From contig CANQLF010000021.1 of the NCBI GenBank assembly GCA_947624635.1, forward strand, positions 1 to 11,359: a stretch of DNA of 11,359 nt, read 5' to 3'. Source of the DNA: an uncultured Bacilli bacterium (GTDB lineage Bacteria > Bacillota_I > Bacilli_A > RF39 > UBA660). Within the stretch, counting starts at the first letter, position 1; each line of letters begins with the position of its first letter. Below are positions 1 to 5,638 of the stretch, in pieces. The notes below the pieces were generated by a model. The model was given only the letters and a program-made list of their open reading frames with translations. It was not told where the DNA came from and ran no database searches. The position numbers were made by a program, and so were the translations under genes.

Positions 1-122
1 TCTATTCTTTTAATGTTTTCAATATCTTTATCATTAAAATAAACTTCATTATATAAATTAATTTCAATTGGTTCTAATTCATTATAGTAATCTAAAGGTT
101 TTTTATTTTTATATGAATACAT
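1..122 (-). CDS. Unidentified protein, N-terminal 40 residues (cut by left edge)
   Basis: An ATG at 122-120 opens a frame that stays open to the left edge. The start is supported by an AGGTGAT ribosome binding site that overlaps the TAG stop of the upstream GTPase gene, leaving only 8 bases between stop and start. The visible protein begins MYSYKNKKPL and goes on with a polar, acidic, Tyr- and Asn-rich stretch. There is no signal peptide or membrane segment in this part. I do not recognise the family from 40 residues. Its position makes it the fourth gene of the peptide-maturase-GTPase transcription unit, so its identity (transporter, protease, immunity or unrelated housekeeping) would help interpret that operon. 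The gene is very probably real; its function is unknown. Confidence 0.7.
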   Translation of the reverse strand, partial: MYSYKNKKPLDYYNELEPIEINLYNEVYFNDKDIENIKRI

Positions 123-130
123 ATAATCAC

Positions 131-2149
131 CTACATTTTTTTACCATATTCTTTTTCTTTTTGAATTCTAGCAAATTTAGAACGACTTTCTTTTTTCTTT
201 TTCATAAGAGTTTCATCTAGTGAATCTAAACTTGCTTTCATATCATTTATAATAAAAGTTGTTTCATTTCTAGGATCTGCTCCTATATAATTCATTTTAG
301 CATCTTGAGTTTTACTTATTTCATATTTTGAAACATACGATGTATATGTTCCGCGTCCACTTGTGTTCATTGATAATTCAAGTGGGAAATTCATCATATT
401 AGATGATGGCGCTTCACCTTCAATTGTTACTTCATTATTAAAAGTATTTGTAATTTTGTATATTCCTCCTTTTGAAGAAATTAATTTAATAACACTACTT
501 AAAAATTCTTCTGGGAAAGTAATTATATAACTTGATATAGGTTCTAATAATTTCATATTTGCTTTTTTCAAACATCTAAATAAAGCTAGTGGTGTTATTA
601 TATTAAAATGCATAGGATCGCTTCCCATTGAATCAAATTGTCCACCTATTAGTGCAACTTCCATATCTGTAAGTTCAAAGCCACTTAACCCTTGTTTAGA
701 ATAGTAATTGATTAATCTTTCTATTTGTCTTTGATATTTTAAATGTAGAAAATCAGTAGATAATTTAGATACATATTTAAAACCTTCTCCTCGTTCTAAT
801 GGGGAGATTTCAAGTTCTATTCCAGAGACACAAGTATAACTTGCTTTTGCTTTTGAACTATTCATAGGAACTTCTTTATGAATTACAATAGGATTTTCTA
901 TGTTAGCTTTTATTCCAAATCTTTCTTCAAGCATAGTTTTAATAATTTGTGATTGTACTTCACCCATTAAGCTACAATATATTGAACTTGTTCTTTCATT
1001 ATATCTAACATCTAAATACGGATCTTCTTCATTTAATATTTTTAATGCTTTCATTAATTCTAATGTATCTTCTTTATTAACAGGATTTACTTCCATTGTT
1101 AATAAAGGTTTTACAAAACTTATATATTTATCAAGTCCTTCTTTATTGCCTATAATTTGTCCGCATTTAGCATCTAGTCCATTTATCAGTACGATATCAC
1201 CACTGTAAGCTTCATTAACAGATTTCATTTTTGCTCCATCAGATATCATTATGTTTTTTATTTTTTCTTGCTTATCTTCATCTATTTTTACAACATCTCT
1301 AACATTTAAACTTCCATTTAAAATTTTTGCATATACATTTTTATTATTTTCATCTACTCTTACCATGAAAACATATGCAGACATATCTTTTTCTATTTGT
1401 TTTTGTGTAGTTGGTAAATATTTTGAAATGGAATTTATTAAATCATCTATTCCTACATCTGTTAATGCACTACCACCTATTACTGGATATATTTTATTAT
1501 TTTTTATTAAATCTACAATTTTATTTGATAACCATTTTTCATCTATGTTATTTCCATCTATGTATTTAGATAAAACTTCATCATCAATCATTGATACTTC
1601 TTCAATTATGTCATTTGTTTTTGATGAAATTATATCTAGGCTATTATCATTTTTTTGATATACGTGAGTTAATGTTAATGTTGGAACTTTTAAATTGTTT
1701 TGTAATTCAGCAACAACTCTATCATAGTCTGCACCTTTTCTATCCATTTTATTGATAAAAATAATAACTGGAATATTTTTTTCTTGTAAAGCACGCCAAA
1801 TAGTATAGGTTTGTGCTTCTATTCCCTCAACACCAGAAATAACTAAAATAGCACCATCTAATACATTGATTGCTCTTTCAACTTCTGCTTGAAAATCCAC
1901 ATGACCTGGTGTATCAATTAGTTGAATAACTTTGTTATTTAAGTTAAAAGAAACTATTGAATCTCTTACTGTAATTCCACGTTCTTTTTCTACTTTCAAA
2001 TTATCTGTTACTGTATTTCCAGAATCTACTCTTCCAATTTTTTCAATAATATTGGTATGGTAAAGTAAATGTTCTGTTATAGTTGTTTTTCCGGCATTTG
2101 CATGTGCGAAAATACCTAAGGTTAATACATTTTTATCTTTTCCATCCAT
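131..2149 (-). CDS. Tet(M)/EF-G-like ribosome-associated translational GTPase
   Basis: This 672-residue translation-factor GTPase resembles ribosomal protection proteins of the Tet(M) type, which remodel the ribosome using GTP. All G motifs are visible: P-loop AHANAGKT (15-22), RGIT (57-60), DTPGH with the catalytic-type His83, NKMD (133-136) and a GSAL G5 (226-229). EF-G-like domains II-V follow to about residue 620. The length is slightly above the roughly 640 of Tet(M). Two parts differ from resistance proteins. The domain IV tip, where Tet(M) has YSPVST, reads FDSMGSD here. The C-terminus is a Lys/Arg/Glu-rich tail (about 645-672) in place of the usual Tet terminal helix. A GAGGTGAT ribosome binding site precedes the ATG, and only 33 bases separate it from the radical SAM gene, so it is probably cotranscribed with the peptide genes. 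Class membership is firm. Tetracycline resistance is doubtful; self-protection against the operon's own product is a hypothesis. Confidence 0.85.
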   Translation of the reverse strand: MDGKDKNVLTLGIFAHANAGKTTITEHLLYHTNIIEKIGRVDSGNTVTDNLKVEKERGITVRDSIVSFNLNNKVIQLIDTPGHVDFQAEVERAINVLDGAILVISGVEGIEAQTYTIWRALQEKNIPVIIFINKMDRKGADYDRVVAELQNNLKVPTLTLTHVYQKNDNSLDIISSKTNDIIEEVSMIDDEVLSKYIDGNNIDEKWLSNKIVDLIKNNKIYPVIGGSALTDVGIDDLINSISKYLPTTQKQIEKDMSAYVFMVRVDENNKNVYAKILNGSLNVRDVVKIDEDKQEKIKNIMISDGAKMKSVNEAYSGDIVLINGLDAKCGQIIGNKEGLDKYISFVKPLLTMEVNPVNKEDTLELMKALKILNEEDPYLDVRYNERTSSIYCSLMGEVQSQIIKTMLEERFGIKANIENPIVIHKEVPMNSSKAKASYTCVSGIELEISPLERGEGFKYVSKLSTDFLHLKYQRQIERLINYYSKQGLSGFELTDMEVALIGGQFDSMGSDPMHFNIITPLALFRCLKKANMKLLEPISSYIITFPEEFLSSVIKLISSKGGIYKITNTFNNEVTIEGEAPSSNMMNFPLELSMNTSGRGTYTSYVSKYEISKTQDAKMNYIGADPRNETTFIINDMKASLDSLDETLMKKKKESRSKFARIQKEKEYGKKM

Positions 2150-2182
2150 AAAATATCACCTCACATATATTATATAATTTTT

Positions 2183-3538
2183 TTAATTATTTTTCATTTT
2201 TTCTAAAACAATTGTTTTGATTAATTCTTTATAATCAACACAACTAGCTTCTTTTATATTCATATTTTCATCACTCATATGTTTTGCGGCAGGACATCCT
2301 GTACCACATATATATCTATATTTACATTCTTTACATTTAGAAATTTTTTCCACGCTTCTGTTAAACCAATCACTAGTTTTATTATTATCAAGTTCATATT
2401 TTGGATAAAATGTTCCTACTCTATAATTATTATTACCTATTCCATGCCAACATTTATATACATTTGACTTACAGTCTAATATATATTGATTTTTTGATGC
2501 ACCGCAATGTCTCAATACTGGTTGATATGGCGTATCGCTAAAAATGCTTTCTATAAAATTTTCTGGATGAAATTTTTTTCTAAAAATAGACATATTAGGA
2601 TTTTTTTCTTCCAATTTAAAAATCGTTTCTATTCCTATTTTTTCATTTATAATATTTTGTTCTCCAGAACATCCGCCATCTTGTAATAGATACAAATATG
2701 GTTTTAAATTTTCGCTATGATCAAATTCTTTTACAAGTATATCGGCTAGATCCGGTAATTCTTTTATATTAGTATCATCTACGTTAACTCTTAAGACTAT
2801 TAAAATATCGTTTTCAATAGCTAATTTTATATTATTCATAATAAGATCAAAACTACCTCTACCGTCATGAAATATTCTTCTTTTATCATGTATCTTTTTA
2901 ATTCCGTCAACTGTAATCTGTATATGATGAAGGGTATTTTTATATTTATCAAATAATTCGATAAAATAATTTAGATCAACTCCATTAGATACTATATCTA
3001 TTGTATAATTTCTTTTTTTTGCTTGTTCAAAGATATAATCTATGGTTTTTAAATTACATCTTAAAAGTGGTTCTCCTCCCATTATAGTTATTCTAATATC
3101 ATCATTAGTTTTTCCGTATTGATTTTCATATTCTTCCATTATTTTATCGATTCTATCAAATTGTAAATCGACCATTTTAATTGGATCAATATTTGTAGTT
3201 CCTTTTATCATATATGTTTGTTCATAACAGTATATACAATGTAGGTTACAAGCGTAACTTGGTACGACTAAAAAGTTGGGAGTAGCTTTCTTTTCTAATT
3301 CTTCTATTCTATTATTTAATTCTTCTAAAAAAGTAGTATATTCTATTTTATTTTTAAATAAATATCTTCTTTCCATCATACAATCTATTACATTTTTATC
3401 TAACTTGTTAAAATTTTTATTAATAATTTTATCATATATATCTTTATCTATTATATCTGTTGCACCATTTATTAAGTTTATCATAATCTTTTCATTTTCA
3501 TTATAATCGATAAATTCTATTTCTTTAATTAAAAACAT
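2183..3538 (-). CDS. Radical SAM/SPASM peptide maturase
   Basis: This 451-residue enzyme probably modifies the 26-residue peptide encoded just upstream. Residues 1 to about 80 resemble the PqqD/RRE-type leader-binding region often fused to such maturases (NLINGATDIID, then ERRYLF). The radical SAM core has the CX3CX2C [4Fe-4S] motif at C97, C101 and C104, GGEP at 154-157, and a QITVDGIKKIHDKR strand typical of anSME-like proteins. The C-terminal SPASM domain supplies auxiliary-cluster cysteines C345, C356 and C363, then CX2CX5CX3C at C402, C405, C411 and C415, and a final C433. The start follows an AGAGGTG ribosome binding site at 3544-3550. The chemistry (thioether, C-C or C-O crosslink, epimerisation) cannot be read from the sequence. 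Maturase of a short peptide is the best reading because precursor and enzyme share an operon. Family assignment is firm; the substrate is inferred. Confidence 0.92.
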   Translation of the reverse strand: MFLIKEIEFIDYNENEKIMINLINGATDIIDKDIYDKIINKNFNKLDKNVIDCMMERRYLFKNKIEYTTFLEELNNRIEELEKKATPNFLVVPSYACNLHCIYCYEQTYMIKGTTNIDPIKMVDLQFDRIDKIMEEYENQYGKTNDDIRITIMGGEPLLRCNLKTIDYIFEQAKKRNYTIDIVSNGVDLNYFIELFDKYKNTLHHIQITVDGIKKIHDKRRIFHDGRGSFDLIMNNIKLAIENDILIVLRVNVDDTNIKELPDLADILVKEFDHSENLKPYLYLLQDGGCSGEQNIINEKIGIETIFKLEEKNPNMSIFRKKFHPENFIESIFSDTPYQPVLRHCGASKNQYILDCKSNVYKCWHGIGNNNYRVGTFYPKYELDNNKTSDWFNRSVEKISKCKECKYRYICGTGCPAAKHMSDENMNIKEASCVDYKELIKTIVLEKMKNN

Positions 3539-3564
3539 AAAAACACCTCTTTTTAACTATTAAT

Positions 3565-3591
3565 GTATAAGGGAAATAATTTCCCTTATAC
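3565..3591 (-). promoter_or_regulatory. Perfect 12-bp hairpin between precursor and maturase genes
   Basis: A perfect inverted repeat, GTATAAGGGAAA / TTTCCCTTATAC (3565-3576 and 3580-3591), encloses a 3-base loop and starts 8 bases after the precursor stop. On the minus strand it is followed by ATTAATAGTTAAAAAG rather than a T-run, so it is not a canonical terminator. Such hairpins after lantibiotic and other RiPP precursor genes attenuate or process the transcript and protect the short upstream mRNA, giving more precursor than enzyme. That role is inferred here. Confidence 0.7.
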
Positions 3592-3599
3592 TAAGAAAA

Positions 3600-3680
3600 T
3601 TAAACGTGGTAATGACAAGATGCATTACTTGCAGCTACGTTTTTAGCGCTAACAACAACTTTTTTATTTATAGATTTCAT
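3600..3680 (-). CDS. Short RiPP precursor peptide, 26 residues, core SCHYHV
   Basis: This 26-codon gene begins MKSINKKVVV, continues with SAKNVAASNA and ends SCHYHV followed by TAA. A perfect AGGAGG at 3688-3693, 7 bases before the ATG, makes translation very likely. The N-terminal 20 residues are basic and then small/hydrophobic, as expected of a leader. The last six residues hold the only Cys (22), the only Tyr (24) and both His (23, 25), all reactive side chains gathered at the C-terminus. The gene immediately precedes a radical SAM/SPASM maturase, the standard arrangement for radical-SAM RiPPs. Size and terminal core recall the cofactor precursors PqqA and MftA more than long bacteriocins, but I recognise no named family. 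There is no GG-type leader cleavage motif. Final activity (antimicrobial, signal, metal ligand, redox cofactor) is unknown. Confidence 0.85.
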   Translation of the reverse strand: MKSINKKVVVSAKNVAASNASCHYHV

Positions 3681-3687
3681 TGCATTT

Positions 3688-3693
3688 CCTCCT
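3688..3693 (-). promoter_or_regulatory. Consensus ribosome binding site of the precursor gene
   Basis: AGGAGG lies 7 bases upstream of the 26-codon gene within a longer purine run. It is the strongest Shine-Dalgarno in the left block. It fixes the start of a gene that would otherwise be missed, and it suggests high expression. Confidence 0.85.
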
Positions 3694-3709
3694 CTCTTTT
3701 TTATTATAC

Positions 3710-3738
3710 ATAATATATGTGTTCAAATATAATATCAA
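3710..3738 (-). promoter_or_regulatory. Predicted sigma-A promoter of the peptide operon
   Basis: Reading the minus strand, TTGATA (3738-3733) is followed after 17 bases by TATTAT (3715-3710). These are a -35 and a -10 with five of six consensus bases each. Initiation would fall near 3703, giving a leader of about 20 bases that contains the AGGAGG. An alternative -10, TATAAT at 3709-3704, has no good -35 at the right distance. Confidence 0.6.
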
Positions 3739-3752
3739 TTTTTCATATTATT

Positions 3753-3767
3753 ATAACTGTAAGTTAT
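3753..3767. promoter_or_regulatory. Probable LysR-type regulator box (T-N11-A dyad)
   Basis: ATAACTGTAAGTTAT is a perfect 6-bp dyad with a 3-base centre and contains the T-N11-A signature of LysR-family operators. Its centre lies about 57 bp upstream of the inferred peptide-operon start, in the usual recognition position for LysR-type activators, and about 90 bp upstream of the inferred lysR start. It sits between a lysR-type gene and its divergent neighbour, where autoregulated LysR sites are typically found. Binding is inferred. Confidence 0.6.
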
Positions 3768-3815
3768 GAATAATAAATTTTGTATTAAAAAAATGTAATA
3801 TTTATCTATTCAATG

Positions 3816-3843
3816 TTGCTTTTATATAAAAAATTGTTATAAT
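3816..3843 (+). promoter_or_regulatory. Predicted extended -10 promoter of the LysR-type gene
   Basis: TTGCTT (3816-3821) is followed after 16 bases by TATAAT (3838-3843). A TG one base upstream of the -10 makes TGTTATAAT, an extended -10 element. Transcription would begin near 3850, leaving a leader of about 19 bases that holds the AAAGGAG ribosome binding site at 3853-3859. Confidence 0.65.
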
Positions 3844-3868
3844 ATGTTATTGAAAGGAGAACTTGTAA

Positions 3869-4756
3869 ATGGATGTTAATTATGATTTATATAAAACTTT
3901 TTATATTGTTGCCAATTGTTCGACAATAACTGAAGCATCAAAAAAACTTATGATAAGCCAACCTGCAGTTACTAAAGCAATTAAAAATTTAGAATATCAA
4001 TTAAATGGAACACTATTTATAAGAAATAAAAAAGGTATCAAATTAACTGAAAATGGTAAAAAATTTTATAATTATATTAGAGCTGCTATTGAACAGATAC
4101 AAGATGCACCTAAGTTATTCGACAATATAAATAAAATAGAATCTGGTAACATAAAAATAGGAACAAGTAATACTATATTAAAATACTTTTTATTAGAATA
4201 TTTAAAAAAATATGTAAAATTATATCCTAAAGTAAATATTTCTATAGAAGAGAGTTATACTCCTACTTTAATTAATATGGTTAAAAATGGCAATCTAGAT
4301 ATAGCTATTATCTATGCAAGTGATAATGATCCAAAATTAGAAGGAGTAAAAGTTTATAAATTACAGACTCTACACTATTGCTTCATAGGTAATAAAAAAT
4401 ATAAAAATATCGCAAATAAAGTAATAGATTTTAATGAACTTAAAGAAGAAAGTTTAATTCTAAATTCAATAAATCCAGTTCAAAATTTTTTAATAAATAA
4501 TTTAGAAGAAAAATATGATGCACACATAAACTTAGCAAGTCACTCACTAGTATATGAATTTGTCAAAGAAGGCTTTGGAATAGGATTAGTAATTAAAGAA
4601 TTTATAAAAGATAAACTTGAAGATGAAGATTTATATGAAATAAAAATTAAAGAAAATTTTGAACCTTTAAATTTAATTTTGATTATAAATAAGAATAGTT
4701 TTCCAACATATGCAACTTCACAACTTATAAATACAATTAATAGCAAGGAGGAATAA
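3869..4756 (+). CDS. LysR-type transcriptional regulator
   Basis: This 295-residue DNA-binding protein has full LysR-family length. The winged helix-turn-helix is at about residues 4-65; its recognition region runs ITEASKKLMISQPAVTKAIK (20-39), with the hallmark SQPAVT-x-x-I-K-x-L-E pattern, followed by LTENGKKFYNY. A linker helix (about 66-88) leads to the two-lobed co-inducer domain starting at GNIKIGTSNTILKYFL and containing the NGNLDIAIIY and EGFGIGLVI segments typical of the family. The ligand is unknown. The gene diverges from the peptide operon across a 188-base region that carries a T-N11-A dyad, so it probably controls that operon and perhaps itself. It is followed 3 bases later by an ATP-grasp gene whose ribosome binding site lies inside its own 3' end. 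The start is fixed by AAAGGAG nine bases upstream. Confidence 0.93.
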   Translation: MDVNYDLYKTFYIVANCSTITEASKKLMISQPAVTKAIKNLEYQLNGTLFIRNKKGIKLTENGKKFYNYIRAAIEQIQDAPKLFDNINKIESGNIKIGTSNTILKYFLLEYLKKYVKLYPKVNISIEESYTPTLINMVKNGNLDIAIIYASDNDPKLEGVKVYKLQTLHYCFIGNKKYKNIANKVIDFNELKEESLILNSINPVQNFLINNLEEKYDAHINLASHSLVYEFVKEGFGIGLVIKEFIKDKLEDEDLYEIKIKENFEPLNLILIINKNSFPTYATSQLINTINSKEE

Positions 4757-4759
4757 GAA

Positions 4760-5614
4760 ATGAAAATATTAATTATTACAAATTTATTAAATGAATGTAG
4801 TATAGAAGATGTATGGATTGCAAATTCATTTAAAAAGGATGGACATGATGTAGAATTAGTAAATAAATACTATGATAAAAAATTAGATGACGAATACGAT
4901 ATTTTTATCAAAAGATATTCTTGGATTGAAGATATAAATGAATTTTCAGTTGGTGCAGCAGAATCTGATTATGAAACAAGAATAGTTGAAAAAAATCTTC
5001 CTAGGATTAATTTTGATGGCAAGTTCGATAACCAAGGGAAAAAATATCTTGCAAATTTATATAAATTAGGATATCAAGTAGTACCGACAGTTAGTAATGT
5101 TGAAGAAGTAAATACTATTGATAGGTACAATAAATATTTAGTTAAGCCAGTTAATGGATATTCAGGTTATGGAATAATTGAATCAGATAAAGATAATATT
5201 ACTAAGTATTGGACTGAAGATTATGTAATACAGCCAAAACTAGATTTTGAAAGCGAAGTCCAATTTTATTTCGTAGGTTCAAAGTATGAATTTTCTCAAA
5301 TATTTATTCCTAAAAAGTTATTATCTCATGAAAATGCAGTATTTTATAAACCTAGTAAAAAAGAAATTGAATTAGCAGAATTATTTGCAAAATTAAATGG
5401 AGCTAATTTTAATGGAGTACAAAGAATAGATTTTTTAAAAAGCAATGGTAAGCTACTTTTATCAGAATTAGAAGATGATAGTCCATATATGGCTATAGAA
5501 GCTTTAAGTGGTAATGAAAGAGAAAAGTTTATTGATGATTTTAAAGAAATGGTATACGATTATTATAATAAATACAAAAGAACAAATGTAAAAAATAAAA
5601 TTTTAAAAAGATAA
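4760..5614 (+). CDS. ATP-grasp ligase-like protein (RimK-type fold)
   Basis: This 284-residue protein has ATP-grasp architecture and should activate a carboxylate as acyl phosphate and join it to an amine or similar nucleophile. A Rossmann-like N-terminal part (MKILIITNLL to about 60) precedes the nucleotide-binding region: KYLVKPVNGYSGYGI (125-139) with the glycine-rich loop, VIQPKLD (156-162) as hinge, and acidic metal-binding positions in QRIDF (D224) and SELEDDSPY (E236 with E238 and D239). The last is a variant of the usual E-x-N/E-x-D pattern. The substrate is not evident. Its AGGAGG lies within the end of the LysR gene and the gap is 3 bases, indicating translational coupling and shared control. 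It might act on the divergently encoded peptide, since ATP-grasp enzymes modify some RiPPs, or on an unrelated metabolite. Its C-terminus is encoded within a terminator-like repeat. Confidence 0.82.
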   Translation: MKILIITNLLNECSIEDVWIANSFKKDGHDVELVNKYYDKKLDDEYDIFIKRYSWIEDINEFSVGAAESDYETRIVEKNLPRINFDGKFDNQGKKYLANLYKLGYQVVPTVSNVEEVNTIDRYNKYLVKPVNGYSGYGIIESDKDNITKYWTEDYVIQPKLDFESEVQFYFVGSKYEFSQIFIPKKLLSHENAVFYKPSKKEIELAELFAKLNGANFNGVQRIDFLKSNGKLLLSELEDDSPYMAIEALSGNEREKFIDDFKEMVYDYYNKYKRTNVKNKILKR

Positions 5615-5638
5615 TTTTCCTTTTTAAAATTTTATTTT
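5592..5638. terminator. Bidirectional terminator-like inverted repeat encoding both converging 3' ends
   Basis: The arms at 5592-5610 and 5620-5638 form a perfect 19-bp stem around a 9-base loop. The stem is nearly all A-T, with a single G-C pair next to the loop, and its ends provide A/T tracts for both directions. It contains the stop codons of the ATP-grasp gene and the convergent fusion gene and encodes the last residues of each protein. A shared terminator is likely, although the low GC of the stem makes its efficiency uncertain. Confidence 0.7.

Noticed and set aside
1251..1658. Plus-strand open frame of 135 codons inside the GTPase gene.
   Set aside because: It is antisense to a clear GTPase, has no ribosome binding site, and its Phe/Ser/Ile-rich composition is what the complement of AT-rich coding DNA produces. 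The same applies to the plus-strand frames at 900-1208, 2279-2467, 3276-3506, 6706-6894, 8535-8720 and 9261-9467.
131..2149. Calling the GTPase a tetracycline-resistance gene (tetM-type symbol).
   Set aside because: The domain IV tip and the C-terminus differ from verified resistance proteins, so the family name is kept without a resistance claim.
2169..2174. TATAAT on the minus strand just before the GTPase gene as a separate promoter.
   Set aside because: The only possible -35 (TGAAAA at 16 bases) is poor, and TATAAT-like hexamers are common by chance in such AT-rich DNA. Cotranscription with the maturase gene is simpler.
3565..3591. The hairpin as a full intrinsic terminator of the precursor gene.
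   Set aside because: No T-run follows on either strand. Attenuation, processing or mRNA stabilisation fits better, so it is not listed as a terminator.
4540..4746. Minus-strand 68-codon frame inside the LysR-type gene.
   Set aside because: It is antisense to a complete regulator gene, has no credible ribosome binding site and resembles no protein.
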